Origin: Gemmatimonadota bacterium
Lineage (GTDB): Bacteria; Gemmatimonadota; Gemmatimonadetes; Gemmatimonadales; Gemmatimonadaceae
Length of the DNA stretch: 64,000 nucleotides
Assembly (NCBI GenBank): GCA_021324635.1
Contig: JAJPIS010000073.1
Span: 1 to 64,000 of the forward strand
Direction of reading: 5' to 3'
In this document: one piece after another, positions 1 to 8,141 of the stretch
How positions within the stretch are numbered: position 1 is the first letter of the stretch
Layout of the letters: every line of letters starts with the position of its first letter
The notes under the pieces: model-generated
Databases searched by the model: none
Seen by the model: the letters and a program-made list of their open reading frames with translations, nothing else
Told to the model about the DNA's origin: nothing
Program-made: the position numbers and the translations under genes

Positions 1-48
1 ACGACCGGCGGGATGATGGTGCCGTCGTGGGCCCAGGGCGACGTGCGC

Positions 49-77
49 GCCCCGTAGGGGCGGCATTCATGCCGCCC
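49..77. repeat. REP-like palindrome
   Basis: Bases 58-66 and 69-77 form a perfect 9-bp inverted repeat (gggcggcat / atgccgccc) with a 2-base loop. It follows a 12-mer, gccccgtagggg, at 49-60, which occurs again at 25738-25749 just before ftsH. The compact palindrome in non-coding DNA resembles a REP element or a short transcription-end hairpin. The rest of 1-279 holds no coding signal that I can defend; short reading frames there look like high-GC artefacts. Confidence 0.35.
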
Positions 78-279
78 GCTCCTTGCATCCCGCACCGATG
101 CCTGGCCCGGCATTTCGCGCGGGCCCCGCGTCCCGCGGCCACCCGGGCAAACGTGGATACGGCGACGCCGGGAACGGCAACGGCGGCGGCGGGATCACGG
201 GCCGCCGTCGCCTGTGGGCGCCGGGAACGCCAATGGCCGGCGTGGTGACGGCCCGTCGTGGCCACACGAGTCCCTTTCG

Positions 280-729
280 TCAGATCGCGAGGTCGGGACG
301 GAGGACCTCGGCGGCGCCCAGGTAGACGTGCTCGATGCCGGCCCGCGAGCGCGACGACTCGACGTGGAGGAGCACGCGGATGCAGCGGCCGAGCGCGCCG
401 GGGACCGGAATCTCCATCGTGCAGAGGAGGGGGACATCGAGCCACCCCATCTGGCGGGCCGCCAGGGCTGGGAACGCGCTGGTCAGGTCCGGCGTGACGG
501 TGAAGATCACACTGATGATGTCATCGGCTTCGATCGCGTTACGCGACACGATCGTCGACAGGAGGTCGCGGGTCGCCCGGTAGATCGCCTCCGGCTCGTC
601 GTGGTCGACGGTGACGGCGCCACGAATCGCGCGCAGTTGTCGGGCGGCTGCCCCTCGATGGGGGGGCGGTGAAGTGCCCGCCGACGTGGCGGGCGGAGGC
701 GTTGGAGCCATGCACGCGGACCCAGGCAT
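280..729 (-). CDS. aroH: Monofunctional chorismate mutase, AroH type
   Basis: This gene probably converts chorismate to prephenate in the cytoplasm, the branch point to phenylalanine and tyrosine. The core begins at about residue 33 (LRAIRGAVTV) and carries the AroH-type residues: the early Arg in AIRGA, the Glu and Arg in TMEIPVPGALGRCIRV, and the Tyr in HVYLGAAEVLRPDL. AroH enzymes are usually about 120-127 residues. This frame gives 149 from the ATG at 729 or 143 from the ATG at 711, and neither has a clear ribosome-binding site. The N-terminal 30 residues are low-complexity and may not be translated; a CTG at 636 lies at the right place for a normal-length enzyme. It diverges from the htrA-like gene. 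The family is clear, the start is not. Confidence 0.85.
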   Translation of the reverse strand: MPGSACMAPTPPPATSAGTSPPPHRGAAARQLRAIRGAVTVDHDEPEAIYRATRDLLSTIVSRNAIEADDIISVIFTVTPDLTSAFPALAARQMGWLDVPLLCTMEIPVPGALGRCIRVLLHVESSRSRAGIEHVYLGAAEVLRPDLAI

Positions 730-1029
730 AGGAGAACGACCGGGAGCACCCCCCGGCCCGCGGTTGCGTGGGTCCCTGCCGCCGGCCGGCGGTGGGGCGC
801 AACGCGGTGCAACAAGTTACCGCGTCGCCGTGCGGCGGCCGAGCCCTCGGTCCCCCATTCGGCCAATGCCGTGGCGGACGCCCGGGGCATAGCCTGCGTC
901 CAGGCTCGCGACCGCACGCGCGCGCGGCGGGCGGAGACCCGGAACGCCGCGCCCGAAGGGGTGCGCCCGACGGGGCGCTGCCCCACGAGCACCCACGCCC
1001 CACGCCGGACCACGCGATCGGAGGAATCG
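730..1029. other. Divergent intergenic region, no gene seen
   Basis: This 300-base spacer separates the divergent chorismate mutase and HtrA-like genes, so both promoters should lie here. I could not find a convincing -35/-10 pair on either strand. A ribosome-binding site GGAGG at 1020-1024 serves the ATG at 1030. No RNA gene, repeat or small gene stands out. Confidence 0.4.
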
Positions 1030-2067
1030 ATGGACGAGCACTCGAAGGTCATCGGGGACCCGGTCGGAGGCGGTGACACTCCATCGGCCGTCGCCGCCGG
1101 CGAGCCGGACTCCGCGATTCTCGACGCCTACTCGAAGGCGGTGATCGCCGCCGCCGAGCGCGTGAGCCCGGCGGTCGTGAAAATCGACGTGCGTGGGCCG
1201 CGCGCCGGCGGCTCGGGCCGGCGCGGGCGGGGGATGGGGAGCGGTTCGGGGTTCCTGTTCACCCCGGACGGGTTGATCCTCACCAACAGCCACGTCGTGC
1301 ACGGCGCGACGCGGATCGACGTCGCGCTCTCGGACGGGCGCGAGGTCGACGCGACGCTCGTCGGCGATGATCCGCCGACCGACCTGGCGGTGATCCGCAT
1401 CGGCGCGCCCGGTCTCGCGGCCGCGGCGTTCGGCGACTCGGCCGCACTGCGGCCCGGACAGCTCGTGATCGCGATCGGCAACCCGTACGGGTTCCAGTAC
1501 ACGGTCACCGCCGGTGTCGTGAGCGCGCTCGGCCGCTCGTTGCGCTCGGCCTCGGGGCGCATCATCGACAACGTCATCCAGACCGACGCCGCGCTCAACC
1601 CCGGGAACTCCGGCGGACCCCTGGTCGACTCGCGTGGACGGGTCGTCGGCGTCAATAGCGCCGTCATCGTGCCCGCGCAGGGAATCTGCTTCGCCATTCC
1701 AGGGAACACGGCCCGCGAAGTGGCGGCGGGACTCATCCGCGACGGGCACATCGCGCGGAGCTATCTGGGCATCGGTGGTCAGACCGTCCGGCTCGGGCGG
1801 CGCACGGTGCACGATTTCCAGTTGACGGCGGCGAGCGGCGTCCTGGTCACCGCCGTCGAGCCGTCGAGCCCGGCGGAACAGGCAGGGCTCGGGAGTGGCG
1901 ACGTGATCGTCGCGATCGAGGACCTTCCGGTCGCCGACGTGGACGACCTGCATCGGGCGCTGACGGCCGAGCGCATCGGGACGGCGACGCGACTGGCGAT
2001 CATCCGGCGCGGCGCGAAGCGTACCGTTCCGGTCGTTCCCGCCGCGATGCCTCGCGAGCATAGCTGA
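1030..2067 (+). CDS. HtrA/Deg-like serine protease with PDZ domain
   Basis: This is an S1C-family protease of 345 residues. The trypsin-like domain spans about 35-250 and its triad is visible as H88 (TNSHVVHG), D118 (PTDLAVIRI) and S194 (NPGNSGGPL). A single PDZ domain follows at about 260-340 (SPAEQAGLGSGDVIVAI). Family members degrade or chaperone misfolded proteins, usually in the periplasm. The ATG at 1030 is chosen because GGAGG lies 5 bases upstream; a longer frame exists from 871 but has no site. With this start there is no signal peptide or membrane anchor, which is unusual for HtrA. It may act in the cytoplasm, or the export signal is not recognisable. It stands alone as a transcription unit. 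Confidence 0.88.
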   Translation: MDEHSKVIGDPVGGGDTPSAVAAGEPDSAILDAYSKAVIAAAERVSPAVVKIDVRGPRAGGSGRRGRGMGSGSGFLFTPDGLILTNSHVVHGATRIDVALSDGREVDATLVGDDPPTDLAVIRIGAPGLAAAAFGDSAALRPGQLVIAIGNPYGFQYTVTAGVVSALGRSLRSASGRIIDNVIQTDAALNPGNSGGPLVDSRGRVVGVNSAVIVPAQGICFAIPGNTAREVAAGLIRDGHIARSYLGIGGQTVRLGRRTVHDFQLTAASGVLVTAVEPSSPAEQAGLGSGDVIVAIEDLPVADVDDLHRALTAERIGTATRLAIIRRGAKRTVPVVPAAMPREHS

Positions 2068-2070
2068 CCC

Positions 2071-2105
2071 GGGCCGGCGACGGCTGGCTCACCGTCGACC
2101 GGCCC
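2071..2105 (+). terminator. Hairpin after the HtrA-like gene
   Basis: GGGCCGGCGACGG (2071-2083) pairs with CCGTCGACCGGCCC (2092-2105) with one bulge and an 8-base loop, 4 bases after the stop codon. There is no U-tract, so it may be a weak terminator or a 3-prime end stabiliser. The remaining 2106-2303 shows no gene. Confidence 0.3.
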
Positions 2106-2315
2106 CGTCTGGGGCGCAGATGTGACGCCCCGTCCCGGTCGTGCGCATGCCACGCACGACGTGTCGGCCGCCGCGCCCCGCATCGCCGGGCGGTATCCGA
2201 GCGTGGCCCTCCGCGCTCGGGCCCTTCGGACCCGGGTTGCGCGGCCGGCGGCCGTAGCAGGCCCCTCGCGCCATGTCAGGCACTCCGGCATGCGCGATGC
2301 TGAGTGCGCGCCGTC

Positions 2316-4286
2316 ATGAGCGGGCTCGAGCCGTGGGTCGGCGTTCGGCAGGCGACGTGGCGTGTCCCCGCGCTCCGCTGGCCGTACGCGGTCACCGTGC
2401 GCCTTCCGCACGTCGCGCTGGTCGCGGTGTCGATCATCGCCGCCGGAGTCACGGTCCGTGCGGCCGGGTACCTGTCGAACTGGTCGCTCTTCATCGACGA
2501 TGCGCGGCTTGGCATCAACATCGGCTGGCATTCCCTGGCCGAGCTCACGCGACCACTGGCGTTCGAGCAGACCGCGCCGGTGCCGCTGCTGTGGGCCGAC
2601 CGGGTGATCACGCGCGTGGCGGGGATGAGCGAGTACGCGCTGCGCGCCCTCCCCTTCGTCGCCGGTGTGCTGCTGCTCCCGGCGCTGTGGGTCGTCGCTC
2701 GGCGGCTGCTCGGCGCGCGTGAGGCACTCATCGCGGTGCTGCTCGCCGCCGCGTCACCACTGCTCATCCAGTACGCCGGATACTCCGCCAAACCGTACGG
2801 GATCGATGCGTTCGTCACCGTGCTCCTGATCGGAGTAGCCGGATCGTCGCTCGCGACGCGAGGCGATACGCCCGCACGGCGCGCGGTCGTCATCGCCGCC
2901 GGCGCCGGTGCACTCTGGCTTTCCCAGCCGGCGGCGTTCGTCGTTGGCGGGGTCGGCGTGGCGCTCCTCATTCGTCGCGGGGCGCGCGCCTGGGTCGGCG
3001 GGGCGGTGGCTGCCTGGTTGCTGGTCTTTGGCGCCCTGTATGTGACCTCGTACCACCCGGTCGCGGGCAATGCGTATCTCGGGTGGTTCTGGCAGGGAGG
3101 TTTCATCCGGCCGGGCGCACCCGGCTGGAAGTGGCACGCGGCGCGCGCCGTTCTGGAGACGTGGAGCGGTGTCCCGCTGGTCCCCGGGGGCAGAGCGACG
3201 CATGCGCTCCTGCTGATCGTCGCCGTGATACTCGTGGGCGGGCTCGCCGCGCTCTGGCATCGAGCGGGTCCGGCCACGGCGACGGCGATCGGGCTGCCGT
3301 ACGTCCTCCTCATCGGCGCCTCCTGCGCCGGTCTGTATCCGCTCGCCGGCCGGGTCGACCTGTTCGTGACGCCGCTCCTGATCCTCATCCTGGCCGCTGC
3401 CGCCGTTGCGTTGGTGGATCACATGCCCGTCAGGCGCCGGGGCCAGGCGCACGCGGCGCTGGTGGTCGCGGTTCTGCTCGCCGGCGCGCACAGCGCACGC
3501 GACTGGTTCGCTCGGGTGCAACCCGCATACGAGCCGACCCGGGATCTCGCGCGGGTCGTGACGGCCGCACCGCCCGAGGAGCCGGTGTACGTCTACGCCG
3601 CGGCGCTCCCGGCCTGGATCTATTACAGCACGGATTGGCGGGCGCCCGACACGGCTCGCCTCCGATGGTTGGCGGCCGTCGCCGGCGCGTCCGGTCCGGC
3701 GTTCGAGAATGCGCAGTCGCGCCCACGACTCCTCGGCCACGACGCCGACTCACTGATGTACGTCGAGCGCGGCCGGACGACGGTGATCGGGATCGGGAGC
3801 GGCGTTGCGTACGACTACTATGCCGACGCTCCCCGAGCGGCGGCGCCCGATCCCGGGTGGTCGGACGCCGAGATGCGGCGCCTCCGCGCAGCCTCACATC
3901 CCGCCGGCTGGCTGCTGGCGTCGCACTATGGATCTCGCGCGCCGGCGATCGCCGGGACCGAGATCGGCGCGCTCCTCTCGGCGGCGCGGGCGCTGGGGGG
4001 CGTCGTCACCTGTGCAACCGTGTTGCCGACCACCTCGCTCTTCCGCATCGAGTTTGTTGCGACCGGAGTCCGCGACCGCGCCGGCGCCGCAATACCGGGC
4101 TGTCGCGAGTCGGGCGCCGACGCCCCCTGGACAGCCAGCACCGCGACCGCCTCAGGAGGGGAGCGACAAGGGCAGACGACCCGTGTGGGTCATCTGCCCC
4201 CGTTTTCCGTCCGGTGCCGTAAGCGGCTATCGGATAGCGACGTGCCGGGCCCTCTCACGATAGCCCTTATCACCAGTTCGAGATAG
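2316..4286 (+). CDS. Polytopic membrane glycosyltransferase, GT39-like
   Basis: This is a 656-residue integral membrane protein. The N-terminal 400 residues carry roughly ten hydrophobic segments, starting at about residue 28 (VALVAVSIIAAGVTVRAAGY). An acidic DD pair in the first extracytoplasmic loop (WSLFIDDARLGIN) is typical of the catalytic aspartate of GT-C enzymes such as protein mannosyltransferases and ArnT. A soluble domain rich in Y/W follows (about 410-600). The likely role is transfer of a sugar from a polyprenyl-phosphate donor to protein or lipid outside the membrane; the acceptor cannot be told. ATG 2316 is preferred to GTG 2304, though neither has a strong ribosome site. The last 45 residues look unlike protein and overlap a terminator-like hairpin at 4170-4206. 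Confidence 0.75.
   Translation: MSGLEPWVGVRQATWRVPALRWPYAVTVRLPHVALVAVSIIAAGVTVRAAGYLSNWSLFIDDARLGINIGWHSLAELTRPLAFEQTAPVPLLWADRVITRVAGMSEYALRALPFVAGVLLLPALWVVARRLLGAREALIAVLLAAASPLLIQYAGYSAKPYGIDAFVTVLLIGVAGSSLATRGDTPARRAVVIAAGAGALWLSQPAAFVVGGVGVALLIRRGARAWVGGAVAAWLLVFGALYVTSYHPVAGNAYLGWFWQGGFIRPGAPGWKWHAARAVLETWSGVPLVPGGRATHALLLIVAVILVGGLAALWHRAGPATATAIGLPYVLLIGASCAGLYPLAGRVDLFVTPLLILILAAAAVALVDHMPVRRRGQAHAALVVAVLLAGAHSARDWFARVQPAYEPTRDLARVVTAAPPEEPVYVYAAALPAWIYYSTDWRAPDTARLRWLAAVAGASGPAFENAQSRPRLLGHDADSLMYVERGRTTVIGIGSGVAYDYYADAPRAAAPDPGWSDAEMRRLRAASHPAGWLLASHYGSRAPAIAGTEIGALLSAARALGGVVTCATVLPTTSLFRIEFVATGVRDRAGAAIPGCRESGADAPWTASTATASGGERQGQTTRVGHLPPFSVRCRKRLSDSDVPGPLTIALITSSR
4170..4206 (+). 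terminator. Terminator-like hairpin within the GT39-like gene tail
   Basis: GGGCAGACGACCC (4170-4182) pairs with GGGTCATCTGCCC (4187-4199) through 12 Watson-Crick pairs and one G-U, around a GTGT loop. It is followed by CCGTTTT (4200-4206). This is the most classic intrinsic-terminator shape in the window, yet it sits about 80 bases before the stop codon of the reading frame it lies in. Confidence 0.5.
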
Positions 4287-4360
4287 CAAGGGATCACCTC
4301 CTCGTCAGCGGGTTGGACATCGGCGCCAACGCCGGAAAGATAATCGGAGCGCGGCGGCGC

Positions 4361-4948
4361 TCAGCGGGGCGCGAGCACCCAGCGGACGGTGGCGGTGGCG
4401 ACCAGGTCGCCCGCGGGGTCGCGAACCGTGGCCGTGACCGGGTGCTCGATCCGGTCGACCACCTCGGGCACGACGCACTGGCATTCGGCCGTCAACGTCC
4501 CCCGTGCCTTCTTCGTGTACTCGATCGTGATGCCCACGACGATGCCCCGCACCGTGTGCGGCAGCGCGGCCGTGAGCGCGAGACCGCTCGTGACTTCGGC
4601 GAGGTTGGCGAGCGCAATCGCATGGACGGAGCCGAGGTGGTTCCTGACCCGGCGGCGGTCACGCATGCGGACCCGCGCGGCGCCGGGGTCGAGGGCGACG
4701 ACATAGGGGCGGATCGACCCGGTGTAGGGGATGCGCCGTCCGAGCAGCAGGCTGAAGAGAGTGCGGCCGCCCGGCCAGGGGCGCAGGATGCGCCACGCGC
4801 GCCGGATCGCCGCCGCCGGGTCGGGACGGGCACCGAGTCGGCGCCCCGGTGGCGGCCCGCCGAGCGGCGCCGACGGCGGACGCTGGGCCGTCGACGCCGC
4901 GGGCGCGACAGCGCCGGGGCCCTGAATTGACAACGAGTTACGTTGCAT
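4361..4948 (-). CDS. DUF4442-type hotdog thioesterase
   Basis: This gene codes for a protein of up to 195 residues with a hotdog-fold domain at about 45-195. Its core motifs are [20 protein letters not shown], where Asn-His and the following helix resemble the acyl-CoA thioesterase active site of the PaaI/DUF4442 group, and the strand [16 protein letters not shown]. It probably hydrolyses or binds acyl-CoA; the substrate is unknown. The first 40 residues from ATG 4948 are Pro/Ala rich and may be untranslated, since the family is usually about 150-160 residues. An internal TTG at 4933 is another candidate start. It is divergent from infA, and its 5-prime end abuts the infA promoter region. Confidence 0.7.
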   Translation of the reverse strand: MQRNSLSIQGPGAVAPAASTAQRPPSAPLGGPPPGRRLGARPDPAAAIRRAWRILRPWPGGRTLFSLLLGRRIPYTGSIRPYVVALDPGAARVRMRDRRRVRNHLGSVHAIALANLAEVTSGLALTAALPHTVRGIVVGITIEYTKKARGTLTAECQCVVPEVVDRIEHPVTATVRDPAGDLVATATVRWVLAPR

Positions 4949-4971
4949 GTGGCGACCGGATCGGTTAACCT
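4943..4971 (+). promoter_or_regulatory. Possible sigma-70 promoter for infA
   Basis: TTGCAT (4943-4948), a 17-base spacer and TAACCT (4966-4971) fit a housekeeping promoter, with the expected RNA start near 4978. This would give a leader of about 56 bases before the infA ATG at 5034. A better -35 match, TTGACA at 4927-4932, has no good -10 at the right distance. Confidence 0.35.
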
Positions 4972-5033
4972 TGGCTCCAACATATGTCCCCGCGGGCGTG
5001 CGCGCTCGCCGATCTCCCCTCACCAGTGTCTCT

Positions 5034-5255
5034 ATGGCGAAGCAAGAAGCAATTGAGCTCGAGGGCACGGTGGCCGAAGTGCTGCCGAATGCCACCTTCC
5101 GCGTCGTGATGGACAATGGACACGACGTGCTGACGACGCTCGGCGGGAACATGCGGCGGTTCCGCATCCGCGTGCTGGCCGGCGATCGTGTGAAGATCGA
5201 AGTCTCCCCGTACGATCTGACGCGGGGTCGCATCACCTACCGCCACAAGGCGTAG
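5034..5255 (+). CDS. infA: Translation initiation factor IF-1
   Basis: This 73-residue protein matches IF-1 in length and across its whole sequence ([20 protein letters not shown], then [17 protein letters not shown] and ending GRITYRHKA). It is a single S1/OB-fold domain that binds the ribosomal A site on the 30S subunit with IF-2 and IF-3 during initiation. In many phyla infA sits in the ribosomal protein operon next to rpmJ/rpsM; here it stands alone between a divergent thioesterase and a lytic transglycosylase. The ATG at 5034 gives the standard N-terminus. Confidence 0.96.
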   Translation: MAKQEAIELEGTVAEVLPNATFRVVMDNGHDVLTTLGGNMRRFRIRVLAGDRVKIEVSPYDLTRGRITYRHKA

Positions 5256-5294
5256 CACACCATCAGGGGCGCTCCGCGCGACGGCCCTCACGCC

Positions 5295-7442
5295 GTGCGC
5301 CAGATCAGCGTCGGCGCCGCACTCTGGCTCGCCTGCGCGAGTGTTCCGCCCGCGCTGTGCGCGCAGGCATCATCGCTCGACCACCCACTCGACAGCGCCG
5401 CCGGCGCACTCGTGCTGCACGCGCGAGCGCTGGACCGGGCGAGTGCCCTCGACAGCGCGCGGTCCGCGTACGAGCTCGCCGCCCGGCGCATCCCCATCAT
5501 CGCCGATTGGTTGCGACTCCGCGCCGCCGGCGTGACGGCGGACAGCGCGGCCCGGCTGCATGACTACGCGGACGTCACCACGCCGGCGGCACGGGCACGG
5601 ATTCCCTGGACCGAGGCCCTCGCCCGCGAGCGAACGGGCGACCTCGCCGGTGCTGCGCGCGCTTATCTCGCCGTGGGTGCTCCGATCGACGCCCTGCGCG
5701 ATAGCGTGGCCGCGGCCGCCGCGAGCCGCGACACGGCCGGGCGCGCCGCGCTGCGCGAGGCTCTCGTTCGCCGAGTCACGGTCGATGCGGGAACTCCGGC
5801 CGCGCGCACCGCGGGCGAGCTGCTCGACCGGTTCTTCGCGCCCCTCACGATACCCGAGGAGCGCGCCGTCGCCCGAAGTGCTGCCCTGACCGGCCCGGCC
5901 GCTCGGGTCGCGAGCGCGTTCGATCGGATCGTGGCCGGAGGCGGCGCCGACTCGCTGACGCCGCCCGATCGGTTCGCCTACGGTCTGGCGCTGGTCCGAC
6001 TGCACCGGGACACCGAAGCCGCGCACCTCTTCGCGTCGGTCGTCGACGCCGGCGAACCCGCCACCGCGGCGCAGCGGGGTTCCGGCGCGCGGCTGCGACG
6101 TGGGGCGGTCGCGCGGACGAGCGATGCGACGCGGCGCCCCGCCGCATCCACCCTGCGACCCGCGACCGCCGAGCCCCTGCGATCGGCGCCCCCGGCGGCC
6201 GACCTCACGCGGGATGCTCTTTACGAGGAAGGGCGGGCGCTGGTCGCGGCCGGCGACAAGGCGGGCGGCCGCCGGGTGCTCCGGTCCCTCGTGCGGCGGG
6301 CGCGGCGCGACTCGGCCACTGCCAACGGCCTGATGCTGCTCGCGGACCTGGCGACCGACGACCGCAACGACGCGGCGGCGCGGCGGGCCTTCCTCCAGGC
6401 GGCCCGCGTCCTGCCCGCGAGCCCCCTCGCGTCGCGGGCGCGGTTTCGCGCGGCGCTCATCGCCTACATCGCCGGCGATCCGCGCGGCGCGGCGCGCGAG
6501 TGGGACGCGCTGGTCGCCCGCGCTCCCGGGGCCGACGACGCCAGCGCCGCGCGCTACTGGAGCGGCCGGGCCTGGGCGCGGGCCGGGAAGCATGCGAGCG
6601 CGGCCGCCCGGTGGCGCGCCGTGCTCGCCACGGACCCGCTCTCCTACTACGCGTCACTCAGCGCACGCCGGCTGCACCTGGCGCCGCCGCTCGCGGCCGC
6701 TGCCGGCGACCCGAGCACGGCGGCGCTGCCGCCCGCCGTCGACAGCGCCCTCCAGCGGATCGCCGCGCTGGAGCGTGTCGGGCTGGCGGTCGAAGCGCGC
6801 GACGAGGCCGAGTGGGTGGTGCGGGCCGTGGGCACGGCGCCGCGCATGTTGCTGGCGGCCGGGAGCGCGCTCACCGGCGTCGGGGCGGCGCCCCGGGCAG
6901 TGGCCCTCGGCTGGCACCTCGTCGCGCGAACGGACAGCGCCTGGCGCGACCCACAGGTGCTGCGGCTTGTCTACCCGCTCCTGTACGGCGACACGATCGT
7001 CGCCGCCGCGCGCCGGCACGCGCTCGACCCGGCGCTGGTCGCGGCCATCGTCCGGCAGGAATCGGCGTTCGACCCGCGCGCCACCTCCGCCGTGGGCGCC
7101 CGCGGCCTCATGCAGCTCATGCCCGGTGTCGCCCGCGGCCTGGTGGCCGCCCGCGGAGTGGCGCCGTGGGACGCCGGACTGCTCGACGAGCCGGCGCTCA
7201 ACATCGAGCTCGGGGTGACGCATTTCGCGACCTTTCTCGCCCAGCAGCACGGCGACATCATCCGCACGCTGGCCGCCTACAACGCCGGTCCGAGCCGTGT
7301 CGTCACCTGGTCGGCCAAACGGGGCGCGAGCGATCCGGAGGTGTTCATCGAGCGGATCCCGTTCGCCGAAACGCGCGACTATGTCCGGGCGATCGTCCAC
7401 GGCCGCGATGTCTACGCGGCGTTGTACCCGAGCCTGCGATAG
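5295..7442 (+). CDS. Secreted Slt-type lytic transglycosylase
   Basis: This 715-residue exported enzyme cleaves peptidoglycan glycan strands to leave 1,6-anhydro ends. The N-terminus is a signal peptide (GAALWLACASVPPALCAQAS). The next 530 residues are Ala/Arg-rich helical repeats like the superhelix of Slt70. The C-terminal SLT domain has the catalytic Glu at E589 in RQESAFDPRATSAVGARGLM, then GLMQLMP and AYNAGPSRV, the standard motifs of family 1. GTG 5295 is used because it starts the signal peptide directly. Its neighbour across a convergent 18-base gap is a PAP2 phosphatase, so both act at the envelope. Confidence 0.9.
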   Translation: MRQISVGAALWLACASVPPALCAQASSLDHPLDSAAGALVLHARALDRASALDSARSAYELAARRIPIIADWLRLRAAGVTADSAARLHDYADVTTPAARARIPWTEALARERTGDLAGAARAYLAVGAPIDALRDSVAAAAASRDTAGRAALREALVRRVTVDAGTPAARTAGELLDRFFAPLTIPEERAVARSAALTGPAARVASAFDRIVAGGGADSLTPPDRFAYGLALVRLHRDTEAAHLFASVVDAGEPATAAQRGSGARLRRGAVARTSDATRRPAASTLRPATAEPLRSAPPAADLTRDALYEEGRALVAAGDKAGGRRVLRSLVRRARRDSATANGLMLLADLATDDRNDAAARRAFLQAARVLPASPLASRARFRAALIAYIAGDPRGAAREWDALVARAPGADDASAARYWSGRAWARAGKHASAAARWRAVLATDPLSYYASLSARRLHLAPPLAAAAGDPSTAALPPAVDSALQRIAALERVGLAVEARDEAEWVVRAVGTAPRMLLAAGSALTGVGAAPRAVALGWHLVARTDSAWRDPQVLRLVYPLLYGDTIVAAARRHALDPALVAAIVRQESAFDPRATSAVGARGLMQLMPGVARGLVAARGVAPWDAGLLDEPALNIELGVTHFATFLAQQHGDIIRTLAAYNAGPSRVVTWSAKRGASDPEVFIERIPFAETRDYVRAIVHGRDVYAALYPSLR

Positions 7443-7460
7443 GCTCGACCGGACCGCGAG

Positions 7461-8141
7461 TCAGTCGGGTGCGATCGAGGGCTGAGCGCCGACACAGAGT
7501 GCGTTCCAGGCGAGACCCCCGAACGCCGCGCCGACGCAGTCGCTTGGCCAGTGGGCACCCAGGTAGACGCGCGAGAGCCCGACGAGCACGACGAACGCGG
7601 TGACGGCACTCAGCGCGACCGTGCGGGTGCGGGCCGACGATCGCCGCGTCAGGAACCAGGCGCCGAGCCCGAAGATGATCACGGCCAGCATCGTATGGCC
7701 GGACGGGAAGCTGTACCAGCCGGCGTCGGTCAACTTGGGTGAGATGCCGACCGGGCGCGGGTGGTGCACGAGCCGCTTCAGCGCGAGCATCAACACCTCA
7801 CCGCCGGCGCAGGCGCCGACGTACAGCGCCGCGAGCGCGGGCCGGGCCAGTCGGTAGAGGGCGGCCGCGGCGAGCAGGGCCAGCGGCACGGCGACCCACC
7901 CGTTGGCGACCGCCGATGCGGCCTGCATGATGGCGGTCAGGGCGGGAGAGGCGACACGGCGCACCGCGAGGATCTCCTGCGTATCGACGCGCCGCAGGTC
8001 GTCGAGGGAGACGAGGACGGCGACGAGCGCAAAGAGGGCTGCGGAGGCAGCCGCGAGGGCCAGCTCGGTCCGCCGACCCGCGGCTGGCGGGACCGGCCGG
8101 TCAGCAGCCGACGCGCTCCGCGTCGACGCGCTCGCGGTCAC
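7461..8141 (-). CDS. PAP2-family membrane phosphatase
   Basis: This 226-residue polytopic protein has five or six hydrophobic helices and the three-part PAP2 signature: KRLVHHPRP (about residue 119), PSGH (about 144) and SRVYLGAHWPSD (about 190). Family members remove phosphate from undecaprenyl pyrophosphate or phosphatidic acid at the membrane; which one cannot be told. GTG 8141 overlaps the stop of the upstream ABC transporter gene in a GTGA arrangement, so the two are probably coupled. Recycling of lipid carrier would fit with a neighbouring transglycosylase, but this is inference. Confidence 0.85.
   Translation of the reverse strand: MTASASTRSASAADRPVPPAAGRRTELALAAASAALFALVAVLVSLDDLRRVDTQEILAVRRVASPALTAIMQAASAVANGWVAVPLALLAAAALYRLARPALAALYVGACAGGEVLMLALKRLVHHPRPVGISPKLTDAGWYSFPSGHTMLAVIIFGLGAWFLTRRSSARTRTVALSAVTAFVVLVGLSRVYLGAHWPSDCVGAAFGGLAWNALCVGAQPSIAPD

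Noticed and set aside
1-279. Short reading frames on both strands at the window start
   Set aside because: They overlap each other, lack ribosome sites, and are composed of Arg/Ala/Pro as expected from random high-GC sequence.
4926-4955. TTGACA at 4927-4932 as the infA -35
   Set aside because: No acceptable -10 hexamer occurs 16-18 bases downstream; the TTGCAT/TAACCT pair fits better.
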